A stretch of DNA of 64,000 nt from Aquatica leii (taxonomy: Eukaryota > Arthropoda > Insecta > Coleoptera > Lampyridae): positions 102,536,806 through 102,600,805 of the forward strand of contig CM069434.1 in NCBI GenBank assembly GCA_035610365.1, written 5' to 3'. The position numbers and the translations under genes are program-made. The notes under the pieces were generated by a model, which saw only the letters and a list, made by a program, of their open reading frames with translations, searched no databases and was not told the DNA's origin. Shown piece after piece: positions 53,026-64,000 of this stretch (position 1 is its first letter; each line of letters begins with the position of its first letter).

Positions 53026-53583
53026 CAACATAATTATTCCAATAAGTATCCAATAAAATATGATTTTGAAGGCATTCTTTCAGAATTGAGATGCAGTATG
53101 GCGAACAACTTTTTGAACCCTGTATTCCTAAACATTTATCACAGTGTTGCATCCTAGCGAGCTCGTTACTGCACGTTTCAGACGGCGGTAACGTCATCAT
53201 ATTTTTAACTACGTCCGATCCAGCGACTAAAGCTTTGTAAAAAGCTCGCGTCGCTACAAACGATCTTCTTAATTGTATACCAAGTTTATGAGGAATATCT
53301 CCAAAAGGCTTCAAATCAGTCATATGCTCAGCTACGCATTCTAAATAACGATCGTCAAATTGATACTGTGTGTTTATCACAGTAAACATATGTTGATAAA
53401 GTATACCAAAGAATGTATCTAAAGCTTCTGCCAATCTTACTCTTCCACTGTTATAATATCGTTCTAACTCTTCAAAAAAATCGGAAAATACAAATGAATG
53501 TTGTAAGTAAATCACACCATAAGTCTTTTTGAACATTTCGTGAAACTCCTTTTTGGAATTGTTCATAAGCGCCCTGAAGAACT
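53026..53583 (-). CDS. dlp: Glypican (dally-like), upstream coding exon
   Basis: After acceptor CTTTTGCAG the exon reads EFFRALMNNSKKEFHEMFKK, then FFEELERYYNSGRVRLAEAL, YLECVAEHMTDLKPFGDIP and RSFVATRAFYKALVAGSDVV. The Cys-rich stretch CSNELARMQHCDKCLGIQG...CSPYCISILKECL is the glypican disulfide core. It ends NYVG|GTAAG. 558 bases in phase with the next exon. The signal-peptide exon lies further upstream on the minus strand and was not found, so it is probably outside the window. Confidence 0.93.
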
Positions 53584-53599
53584 CTGCAAAAGAAACGCA

Positions 53600-54400
53600 T
53601 CGTTAATTATTGTTATTGGTTCGATTTACATTTAAATTCAAAATTAATTATTGTTTATCTTATGTGTTATAATAAACATAGGGAGCTGCATATAGAGGAA
53701 GAAATAAATTACCAGGCAACGTATTCAGGATGTGCACGTTGTTTGTTTATATCCACTTTTTTAAAGAAGCGTTTGCTTTTAGGGCCATTAGTCTTTTTAT
53801 AATCATTATAGCTATAAAATAACATTTTTTACCTTAAATATTAAATGTGTTAATAAAGTAAAACGAAGTACGACTATGGCAAGCTACAATTAGTAATCGT
53901 TGAGTTTTTACCCACACAAATTTTAAGCGTTTATTTTTGTTGTTGTTCATAACATCCACACAAACTTTAGGATTTGTAAAACTCTTGCACCAGAAGAATA
54001 CGTAAACGTAAAAATTAAAAAATAAACATAAAAACAAATGTTGTGATACAGAAGTGACTTTCACACACAAAAAAACCTATATCGCATTAACACTGAAGCA
54101 AATCTGATATGTCATCAATTTCTAGCCAGAATTAGAATTAACATTAGAACTTACAAACGAAACGTAACAAATTTTTCACTGTTTTGAAAATAAAATAAGA
54201 ACAATAGTAAAACATTAACATTCCAAGGCCAAATACTTAGATTCAATATTAAACTTCAAGACACTAACTTGTAATACATGGAAAACTAAACAGATGTAGT
54301 AATTTCAATTGAGAATGACTGCATGTAAATTTTAAAAAGAATTTAAGATCAATAAATTTCTCGTAAAATAAAGAAGCAAAAATGAATGTTATTCTAACTT
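53600..54400. other. Glypican upstream intron, no gene seen
   Basis: AT-rich, no protein-like frame, no repeat recognised. Confidence 0.4.
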
Positions 54401-56940
54401 GCAAGAATTCGACAAGAAAGGTGCGATAAACACCAAAGAGATTATAAAAAAATAAGAATTGGAAAGAGACCTTGTGAATATGTTTCGGTCAACGATACAC
54501 GACCTTTCAGCCCCGCCGTTTCAGCGCCATGTACACTCTGTCGCTGCTGTTTTGACGTAGCTGTTACGACAAAATCAGTTTTATGTCTTTTTGGTGAAAC
54601 GTCGAAACAGAAATTTTGCAGAATATGAACCAACAAAAATAATTTCACTTGAGAATGAGAACTTTTAAAAGAATTTCTAGCAAAATGAAGAAGCAAAAGC
54701 GATCAGAAATTAATCCGAAAAGAAAGAAAAATGTATGTGCCAAAACTAACGGTTAAGTGAACATATTTTGCCATACAAAATATTCACCGTAAAAAGTAAT
54801 GTCAATTGTGAAAGACTTTGTATGTCAACCCCTAGAAAAATTTAACATCAATAAATTTCTCGTAAAATGAAGGAAAAAAAGCATTGTTCAGCTCTAAGAT
54901 GCAAGAATTCGATAAGAAAGGTGCTGTACGCCTCAAGGAGTCTATAGAAGAATTGGAAAGAGAGCGTGTGAATATGTTTCGGTTAACAATACGCAACAAT
55001 TTGGCCCCGTCGTATCAGCGCTAGGTACATTTCGCCGCTGCTATTTTGACGTAACTGTTACGATAATATTAGTTTTATGTTTTTTTTTGTCGAAACATCG
55101 AAACAAAAATAAATGAAAGAACTAATCCCAAACGAAAAAAAAAATGAATGTGCCAAAATTATAACAAACATAGAAACTAACGGTCAGGTGAACATACTTT
55201 GCGTTGAAAAATATTAACCAAAGCAAGTAATTTCTATTGAGAAAAACTTTGTATATCAACTTTTAAAAGAATTTAAGATCAACACATTTCTCGCAAAATG
55301 ACGAAAAAAAGCGAATATTTGAGTATAACATGCAAGAATTCAAAAGTGCTATAACCGCCAAGAAAGTTAAGAAAAAATAAGAATTGGAAAAAGACCGTGT
55401 GAATATGTTTCAGTCAACAATACGTGAGTGACTGTTCGGAGCCGCCGTTTCAGCGCCAGGGTCTTTTCGTCGCTGTTGTTTTAACGTAGCTGTTACGTCA
55501 AAATTAGTTGATGTGCCAAAATTACAACAAACATAAAAACTAACGGTCAAGTGAACATATTTTGCCATAAAAAATATTTACCAAAAAAAGTAATTTCAAC
55601 TGATAAAGACTTTGCATATGAACTTTTAAAAGAATTTAAAATCAATAAATGCAAAATGAAGATGCAAAAGCCAATCTTTGACTCTAACATGCAAGAATTC
55701 GACAAGGAAGGTGCTACAAACGCCAAGAAGTTTATGAAAAAATAAGAGTTGGAAAGAGTCCGTGTGAATACGTCAGTCAAAAATACGTGACCGTTTAACG
55801 CGGCCGTTTCAGCGCCAGGTACATTTTGCCGCTGCTGCTTTGACGTAATTGTTACGACAAAAATAAATTTATGTTTTTTGTCGAAACAAAAATAAATGAA
55901 AGAACTGATCGTAAATGAAAAAAAAAAAAATAAATGTGGTAAAATTATAAGAAACGTAGAAACTAACGGCCAAGTGAACATATTTTGCATTAAAAAATAT
56001 TAACAAAAGTAAGTAATTTCTATTGAGAAAAACTTTGTGTGTCAATTTTTAAAAGAATTTAAGATCAATAAATTTCTCGCAAAATGACAGCGTCACCGTT
56101 TCAGCGCCAGATACATTTCGCCGCTGCTGTTTTGACGTAGTTGTTACGACAAAATCAGTTTTATGTTTTTTTGGCAAAACAAAAATAAATGAAAAAACTG
56201 ATCATATAAGAAGAAAAATGGACGTGCCACATTTATTAAAACATAAAATCTGACGGTCAAGTGAACATATTTTGCCATGAAAAATATTAAGCAAAACAAG
56301 TATTTTCAATTGAGAATGACTTTGCATGTCAACTTTTAAAAGAATTTAAGATCAATAAATTTCTCGCAAAATGACAGCGTCACCGTTTCAGCGCCAGATA
56401 CATTTCGCCGCTGCTGTTTTGACGTATAGTTGTTACGACAAAACCAGTTTTATGTCTTTTTGACAAAGCAAAAATAAATAAAAGAACTGATTCCAAAAGA
56501 AAGAAGAATTGGATGTGCCAAAATTATAACAAACATAAAAACTAACGACGCCGCCGTTTTAGCGCCAGGTACATTTTGCCGCTGCTGTTTTGACGTTGTT
56601 GTTACGACAAAATAATTTCAATTGAGAATGATTTTAAATCAATAAATTTCTCGCAAAATGAAGAAGCACAAGCGAATGTTTAGCTCTAACTTGCAAGAAT
56701 TCCAAAAGAAAGGTGCGATAAACACCAAAGAGATTATAAAAAAATAAGAATTGGAAAGAGACCGTGTGAATATGTTTCGGTCAACGATACACGACCTTTC
56801 GGCTCCGCCGTATCAGCGCCAGGTACATTTTGTCGCTGCTTTTTTGACATACCTGACAAAATCAGTTTTATGTCTTTTTGTCGAAACTGTATTGTTGCTC
56901 GTGTTTGTACTTGCACAGAATAATTTCAAAAAAAATTTTT
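54400..56940. repeat. Degenerate tandem array of about eight units
   Basis: The core TTTCAGCGCCAGGTACATTT followed by CGCCGCTGCTGTTTTGACGT and GTTACGACAAAAT recurs near 54526, 55015, 55451, 55808, 56099, 56389, 56558 and 56812. Unit spacing ranges from about 170 to 490 bp. Units also share AAAGAATTTAAGATCAATAA and GAATTGGAAAGAGACCGTGT. Minus-strand reading of several units gives a related peptide (KQQRQNVPGAETA...GRVSLTETYS), probably by chance of common descent. Confidence 0.8.
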
Positions 56941-56949
56941 TTTCCAGAT

Positions 56950-57690
56950 AACTCGACATTGAAGACTCATAAAGTGTTTGAAATGAAAATCACCCAGCTC
57001 ATTGATGCTCTAAAAAACCTCAAAATGTTATTTATTTTGAATGCCAATAATTCTGTCCGAAAAAACGGCGAAAGTACGAGGAATGTGACGGAAGAACATT
57101 ACCTTATAACTGAATATTTTGTAAAAAATTACATTGTTTTATTAGATTTTAAATAGTTTTAGAGTACCGACATTTAAACTGAGACATTCTCTTTACACAT
57201 ATTTAAAATAATGTATAGTTAAATGTTTATCGATTCAATTGTTTCCAAACCGTTTTGGCGTCGTAGTAACGTTTTACTTCGTTGATTGGAGAATCCGCGA
57301 TAAAAGGATTGTTATCAAGATTAACAAAAAAACATCTAGACAGATTAAATACCATGAAAAGCAATATTCTTTCTAGCACGTTCGCTGCTACGGAATATTT
57401 ATAAATAACTCACCATCGCCACGAAGATAAGGGTTGAGGAAAAAAATGTTCCCCAAAAGTCACTTTGACCAGCAAAAGTACTCTTATTACTATTGATTCC
57501 TTTGCAAGTATTTTTTTCCTAGCTGTTTCAAAAATTATCGCTCGGTTTCATAGACCGCAGTGGCGTAGATGTGTTTTTATTTTCCTTGTTTACCAACTCG
57601 TGCAGTTGCTGTTTTTTAACTTTTTGTGAACAAATAATGTCTAGGTACAACATCCTTTGACCAAAAAGGAATGAGAAGATGCACTTGAAC
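56950..57690. other. Intergenic or intronic, one short unrecognised frame
   Basis: 56983-57156 reads MKITQLIDALKNLKMLFILN...VTEEHYLITEYFVKNYIVLL on plus; no family recognised. The rest is empty. Confidence 0.3.
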
Positions 57691-59340
57691 ACGATGTCAG
57701 ATGAATTTTCTTAGGATGATGGTAATAAACCAATTTTCTTTCCATAGATTGCGTAGGCTTATAAGGTTGCGTTTTTTAGATGATGGTGTATTAGTCGCTA
57801 TTTACGAACCCTCTGGAAGTGGCGATGAGGATGAACTATCTGATAATTCTGATCGCAACTTAGTATCGCCTTTGCCAGCAACTAGTGCGCATAATACAGT
57901 ACATTTGCCAGTGTCCTATAATGTGATGCAGCGCCGGCCCATTTGCGTTTATATTTGCGTCCGCGCAAACTACAAAAAGCAATATTGCTCAAATGCTTTT
58001 AGAGTTTTTAATTACTAATTTTTGTTCATTGTTTAGCTGTATAATATGAATACTGTCTTATGTTTTTTATTGTAAGACCTGTTGTTGTTACTGAGGATGT
58101 TATTGATTTTATTACTCTTTTCAAAAATACTTGTTTCTTATTTGACAATTTGGCGCCCTTGTCAGCCAAGCGCCCTGTACAAGTGCACGGCACACTAAGC
58201 CATACTTAGCTGAGTTATTGTCTGAAGAACCTCCTGAAAACGTTTATTTTATTTTGGTCGATGATTCTATATTTGAGTATATTGCTGACCAAACAAATCT
58301 ACATACATGCTACCCAAATTGTTAATAGTTCCATCGATACCAAAATGAGATCGAGGTTACATAAATGGGCACCTACTATTAAAATGAAATCCGAAAAGTT
58401 TTTGGTTTGCTTTCGTATATGCGCATCATAAAAATGCCCAATACTCAAGCCTGTTGGAGTCAAAAAAATTAGTATAAAAAGTCTATAGCCTTTAAAATTA
58501 TGCCACGCAATAGATTTGAGCTAATGCTGCGCATATAGCATTGCTGACAATAACGATAATCTGAATAACGATAGACTTCATAAAATTCAGCCCTTAATTA
58601 ACAAATTGATACATAACTTTCAAGTATCATATGAGCCTTCTGAAACGTTGCTTTTATGGGTCGCTTATTCCATTTAGGAGTAGATTCATAATGCTACAAT
58701 ACATTAAAAACAAGCGACACAAATATGGAATCAAAATTTTTTAATTGTGTAGCAGAGGAGGTTATATCTGCAACTTTCAGATTTACGATGGAAAGAAATT
58801 AGATCAAGGTCGTACTACTCCTATGCCTGTAGCCACTTCTGTAGCTATGAAACTTTTTTATACCCATATTAGATTCGAGACGAATTCTGGTGACAGATTG
58901 GTACACGAGTGTAGAGTTGGCAAACAAATAGATAGATAGGCAAACGCATTTATAGCGACATTGCAAAAGAACCGACGGGGTCTTCCAAAAGAACTTGGCA
59001 ACAAAAAGCTTAAATCGAGTGTAATAGCTGCTATGGAAAACGAAAATGGTGTCACGGTAACTTCCTGGAACCATAAACGTTATGTTACAACAGTTACAAT
59101 CTCTAACAAAACATTAAGATCCTTCAGTTTTCTTACTGGATTTTCAAAAAGCTGTGACCTATAAGTTATGTGAAGCACAAAAACCTTTAGCCAAACCAGA
59201 GAAAAACTTGAGTCTAAGAAGATCCAAGCACGAAATGGACAAAAGTAACTACAAAAAATGAAGACCATGCAGTAGATGTTACGGAACACTAAAATCCGAA
59301 AAGGGCTGGAAGGAAGCACAAAAACTATCAAGAGTACGAT
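57690..59340 (+). pseudogene. piggyBac-like transposase remnant
   Basis: The acidic N-terminal stretch EPSGSGDEDELSDNSD (57810) is typical of piggyBac-derived proteins. Further on, broken frames read IADNNDNLNNDRLHKIQPLI (58540), VSYEPSETLLLWV, then CSRGGYICNFQIYDGKKLDQ (58745) and LQKNRRGLPKELGNKKLKSS with WNHKRYV (58955-59085), in the order of a piggyBac transposase. Frameshifts and a deletion in the catalytic middle make it dead. TTAA ends were not identified. Confidence 0.8.
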
Positions 59341-59989
59341 ATTATTGTAAAGGTTGCGCTAACGAACCATTTTTTTGCTTGTTTAAGTTTGTTTAGTAAT
59401 GTTAAATTAGAATATTTTATTCGAGTTACACGTTTTCATTTACGAATTATGTCATAAATAATATTTTGAGTAAAATATGCCTGTTTTTCTTAGCTACCAT
59501 TATTATGACATAAAATATATCTTCAAAAAATGTGATCGCAAAACTGGTGTGGTCCAACTATCCCCATACGCCAACTCGGTCTATTACTACCGCAAAATAA
59601 ATTAACACGCGTGGCGTGGCAGAATCGAACAATCGAACAACTAAACTTACATCTAAGACTACAGCTAACTTACTTAAACGTAATTAAAATCTGTCATTAA
59701 GCGCAAATCTTCTAAGCCTCTTGTTGTTTAATGTCTGAGTCATAAGATTTTTTGCCAAATCGTTTGGGTGTACGGTAAGTAGAGTTCTGTAGGTATTTTG
59801 TGTTGAAGTAACAAATCTCGTCCTTAACCATTGCAGTTTGCAGATCACGTCAAATCATTGCGTTTGACATGTATCAGGGAGCATCTACAATCATGTGCAG
59901 AACTTTGGACTGGAAACGTTCTAGGATCTCTGTTAGATGTCGAAGCAGTTTCCAAGAGTTGAATGAGCTTCCGCCAAGTAAGTCTTCTA

Positions 59990-62600
59990 TCCAAGTATAG
60001 ACCAAGTCATTTTACTTGAACTTGTTGAGGCAATTCTTTGTTGTTTAGATTAACTGGGGGGTGCGTTTCTCGTCTTGTAGTGAACGTTATATGTGCAGAT
60101 TGGGTACCGTTTGCTTTTATTCGCCATTTATGTAGCCATGATTGTATTGAATTTTGAATTGTTTGCAGTTTCTGCATAGCAACAGCTAGACCATCATCAG
60201 TAGCTAGGACTGCTGTCATCAGCAAACGTCGCTGTTAAAACTTCGGGTGTAGTCGGAAGGTCCGCTGTATATATATTAAATATAACAATGACCCAAAAAT
60301 ACTGCCTTAGGGTAGTCCAGCATATATCTGATACAGTTCCGTGAGAACAGTGCCAACCTTAACCAAAAAGTGTTTCTTGTAAGTAGGATTTGAAGAGAAG
60401 GAAATAGTTTACGTAGCTTATATAATCGTCCAATGTGCCATACTCTGTCGAATGTCTGTGTTATGTCCAAAAATAGTACGGAACAATATTGTTTATTTTC
60501 AAAGGTTTCATTGATTTTGTCGACAACTTGATGTATTTGTTCTATTGTGGAATGCATTTGTCAGAATTCGAACTGATGGTTAGGAATTGCATCGTTATTT
60601 TCAAGTATTTGGAGAAATCTTTTTTGTAGTAGTTTTTCAACACTTTGGCTGCTACAGGAAGTAGGCTTATTGGTCGGTATGACTATATCTCGTTCAGAAG
60701 TTTTCCTGGTTTAGGAATTAGGACAATCTGTGCAACTTTTCATTGGATAATATCCTAAGCGAAATATTGCATTAAGCAACTGCGTTAGATATTTTACACC
60801 ATTTTAGAGCAACTTTTTGAGAATTCTCCCCGTATTTAAGTCGTACTCTGGCGCTTTCTTAGGGTGCAGAGTTTTAACGACGCCTTTAACCACATTAATT
60901 TTGATAAATGGTAGTAGAGGCTCGAGTTGGTAAGAAATTTCTAGTAAGCGAATTAGTTCTTCCTCTGCTTCAATTTTCGATGGATATGATTGAAAGACTT
61001 TAGAGAGGTGGTCTGCAAATGCACTCGCTTTCTCTTCGTTGCTTCTGGCCCATGTTTCTTGATGTGTCCTGATTGGTAGTGAAGTTTTTTTACTTGTTTA
61101 ACCTTTTTGGTCGTTTTCTGCAGTGAGCAATCGGTGCTTTCAGTGGGTGTTAGGCTACTTAGGAAAGATTGGATGCATTCATTGTTGTTGAAGAGTTTTT
61201 TTTACCTCTTGGGCTGCTGCATTAAACAGTCGCTTGTTATCAGTAGTTCTTAATCTTTGCCATTGGTTTCTGATCTCTCTTTTCTCTACAATCTTCTGTT
61301 TTATTGTTGTTTATTGTTGGGCAATCATAAGTTGTGTTGGCATCAAATTCAGGTGCTGCGTTGTAACCTGCCGGCTGCACTGTATCATTGAATAATTTAA
61401 CGGCTGCTTCAACGTCATCTTTGGTTTTAAGACTAATATCTAATACCAGGTTATTGTTTATTGATTATCTGAAATCGTTCCAATTTGTGTGTTTATTGAA
61501 TAAGCTTGTTTTTTTATTTGAACTTACAGCCTTTGTGGATAATATGATTAAAACTGGGGAATGGTCTGAGGATAAATGAAAACATGAAATCCATTAAGTC
61601 TGGTATTTTGTGTCATCTGATGGCCAATATGTGAGTTCGTCGGTGGATAAGTGTTTCAGGTGATTTTTTTCTAGTCTTCAGTAATTATCGTCTAAAGGCG
61701 TAATTAATTTAGAGTCCCAATTGGTGTGTTTTGAGTTATAGTCACCACCTTCAATAAACCGGTGTCCTAAAGTATCAAAGAAGTTTTTCTAATGTTTCTG
61801 TTTTACTATGTGTTTTGGGGAGAAGTAAACAGCCGAAATGGTTGAAATCCAATGGTATCTTCAAGTGGCTTGTATAAAATTTTTGGTATAGGTATTTATT
61901 TGGTGGTGCTTGATCGAATTTTTGATTATTACAGCTGTACTACCTCTGGCTTGGATGATTGATACAATAAATTGAATAATTGGACATTTTAAAGTAACTT
62001 TTCTGTGAAATGCGTTTCAGTGATAAGCATAATATCGATGTTGTGAATGTTTATAAATATTTTTAGTTCCTCTGCATGTTGTCAGAGGCTATTTGCAACC
62101 AACTAATTGCAGCCGTTAGTTCATTATTTGAGTTTGGAAAGCACGGCCGTGAGAAGATTTTACATGGTGCCTATTTGTTTAAATTTTAATTCTACTAAGT
62201 CGTTAGACTGTTGGTGGGGTTGATTTTGTGTAGTAATGTTGACAGTATGAGGTTGCTGAATTTGTTCTTTACATAGTGTTGAATCCCTGTTGTGTTTGCT
62301 GGTAATTTTTTATTCACACAGGAGGAGTCCACAGTTTTGATCGGAGAGGTGTAAACTGTTTTTGCTGCAAATCTTTGTAAACTTTGCATTCCTTATAGTT
62401 TGCCGGATGGTTTTCTCTACACAGACACCGCCGAATTTTATTTTTCGTGAGCAATTAGCAGTAGAGTGGTCCTCTGTGCATATAACACAACGTTAAAAGA
62501 TTTTTGTATGGCCATATCTTTGGCACGATATCGCGTGTATACTTGGGCGGTTTAAATTTAATCTTGGATTGTTAAAGATACTCCACTTTATAAACATCTT
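59990..62600 (-). pseudogene. Jockey-like LINE remnant
   Basis: On the minus strand, ORF1 is near 62500-62390, with zinc-knuckle peptides CVICTEDHSTANC and GGVCVEKTIRQT. The endonuclease region is unrecognisable in pieces. RT is at 60557-60280 with MHSTIEQIHQVVDKINETFE and LFLDITQTFDRVWH, where the first catalytic Asp is kept. The end at 60225-60007 reads IQSWLHKWRIKANGTQSAHITFTTR. Frames are broken throughout. Confidence 0.75.
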
Positions 62601-62691
62601 TATTATTAGGGGCAGGTATAAGTTCATCGAAGAACATTGGTAGAATTGTTTTGGTTCTGTATTGTTTGATGTTCTATATATTTGTTACTAT

Positions 62692-63111
62692 TGAAACGTT
62701 CAAGAAATTATTCTCAAGTTCCAAAACGTTCACCGAAAGATATAGAAAATTCTCGAACGTTTGACTCAAAATATATAAAAGCGATACAAATGAATCAGAA
62801 GCCAGTTATTTGAGTTATTCCAGTAATGTGATGAAAGCAGTGTTAAAAAAAATTATTCAAGCTTAAATAAATAAGTGATTAACGCGTGTGTTCGAGATAA
62901 ATTTACGAAGTATAACCTTGTACGTGACTTTAAAGTAAACAATAAGTGTTAAACTAAAGTTATCCGCGGACTTGATCTTCGTGATTGTGATAGTGCTATA
63001 TATAAATTACTGTAAGTGTTTTAAATAGCCTTAGATTTAATTAGTTCGGTTAGTTCTAAACGTGTACATATTTTTAGTATAAATAAATTAGTTTTAATAA
63101 TAATCGTTACA
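62692..63111 (+). repeat. gypsy-M copy C 5' LTR
   Basis: A 420-bp LTR from TGAAACGTTCAAG to AATCGTTACA. TTGGTGACAGGTGCGTGGTA follows as the probable primer-binding site. It shares most blocks with copy B. Confidence 0.85.
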
Positions 63112-63307
63112 TTGGTGACAGGTGCGTGGTATCGAATCGAATAAATAAACAATTGTTCAGTTCGCAATTTTTAGTATAAAACCATTAAGTAAGTTAATAT
63201 CGCTCCCGTAATAAAAACATTGATTGCGTAAACAAACAAAACTTTAGTTTGCGCTTTGCGTGTTTGTTTAGACCGTGTAAAATTAGTGTGTTATATATAT
63301 ATAATTT

Positions 63308-64000
63308 ATGCTGGTGACGCGTTTCCAAGCAGTTAAAATGGATTCAAAAATATTTAAAATTCTCGAATCGACGAATAAAAATATCTAAGAAAAACTGTCC
63401 GAAAATTCTCAGAAAATAGAAGATAATTTTATAAAAATGGAAGAAAAGTCTAACGAAAATTCACAGAAAATGGAAGAAAATTTAAAAAAAATAGAAAAAT
63501 TGTTGGAAAATTCTAGAAGTTTAAAAGAAGAAATACGAACGAACATAGAAAATCAAATTAAAATTCTTCAAGAGGAAACCCAAGCAAATATGTTAAATTT
63601 AAAAGAAGAAATTTGCGAACTTGCGAATGAGAAAATAGAAGCAATAGCGGACAAACTAGAAGACAGAACAAAACTGCTAAAAGAAAGAATAAACCAAATA
63701 AATTGTCACGGTGAAGAAAACGTCACGAGCGAAAATTTAATAATGGATCATCGGGAAGAAGCCACTCACAAGATTAAAGTTGTATTACCAAATCTTGAAA
63801 GTCCATGGTCAACCTACTACAAGCAGTTTGAAGCCGCAGCTACAGCAAACGGTTGGAGCAACAAGCAGAAAGCGACGTCTTTAATAGTGTTCTTACGTAG
63901 AGAAGCTCTTGGAATCTTGCAAACTGTTCGTGACCACGTACAAGAAAATTATGAACTTCTTCAACAAGTGTATCAAGCTCAAATGAAAAGTCGGGTTCAG
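63308..64000 (+). pseudogene. gypsy-M copy C Gag, running off the window
   Basis: MLVTRFQAVKMDSKIFKILE matches the copy B start. A TAA follows early (about 63386), after which the same frame continues through a longer coiled coil (repeated ENSQKMEE-type motifs) and on without the copy B stop into HREEATHKIKVV, SPWSTYYKQFEAAATANGWS and ENYELLQQVYQAQMKSRVQ at the window edge. Copy C therefore shows the coil and capsid as one protein. Confidence 0.8.

Noticed and set aside
54442..56916. Minus-strand repeated peptide (NVPGAETA...) as a gene family
   Set aside because: The peptides follow the tandem repeat in one of several frames and each is broken by stops; best explained as repeat descent.
54400..56940. 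CRISPR array
   Set aside because: Units are long, diverged and irregularly spaced, the genome is eukaryotic, and there are no cas genes.

Overview
This is nuclear DNA of an arthropod, most likely an insect. The evidence is AT-rich intergenic sequence, spliced host genes whose best family matches are animal proteins (glypican, SMCO4, Spire), and a dense, nested mix of insect-type transposable elements. The order within insects cannot be settled from the window. No bacterial operons, CRISPR arrays or tRNA genes were seen.

Host genes are few. (1) A Spire actin nucleator homologue lies on the minus strand (15141-17183). It has no introns and its reading frame is cut by one in-frame TGA followed by C, so it is either a retrocopy with a nonsense mutation or a stop-readthrough gene. 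(2) A 59-residue SMCO4-like membrane microprotein is on the plus strand (28318-28497). (3) The last three coding exons of a dally-like/GPC4-GPC6-type glypican are on the minus strand (53583 down to 28861). They are joined by one 59-bp intron and one intron of about 23.2 kb. SMCO4 and the glypican converge, with their poly(A) signals one base apart.

Region 1-14060 is a transposon nest. A Ty3/gypsy family called here gypsy-M (copies A and D) contains gypsy-1 (2317-6881, identical 204-bp LTRs). A hAT element (hAT-1, 6884-13113, 8-bp duplication) landed across the 3' LTR/flank junction of gypsy-1, and gypsy-2 (7901-12819) sits inside that hAT. Region 17.2-28.1 kb holds degraded remains of a gypsy element (minus strand) and an R1-like LINE (plus strand) between inverted repeats.

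The 23-kb glypican intron (29398-52571) holds a long-TIR element with a Penelope GIY-YIG remnant; gypsy-M copy B (33110-43011, ATAC duplication), which contains hAT-2, which contains a PIF/Harbinger element; a LINE fragment; an IS630/mariner-type element with long TIRs; a 28S rRNA fragment; an inverted pair of Penelope ends; and a hAT derivative with a perfect 8-bp duplication. Upstream of the glypican exons (53.6-64 kb) are a degenerate tandem array, a piggyBac remnant, a jockey-like LINE and the 5' end of gypsy-M copy C.

The most unusual system is gypsy-M. Downstream of the integrase C-terminus its 3' coding region carries an OARD1/TARG1-like macro domain (ADP-ribose hydrolase family). In the same reading frame, about a dozen residues further on, it carries a C-X7-C-X5-C-X3-H zinc finger. 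The macro-finger unit sits next to the polypurine tract and 3' LTR in copy A, and traces of the module are seen in three separate copies, so it looks like part of the element rather than a neighbouring host gene.
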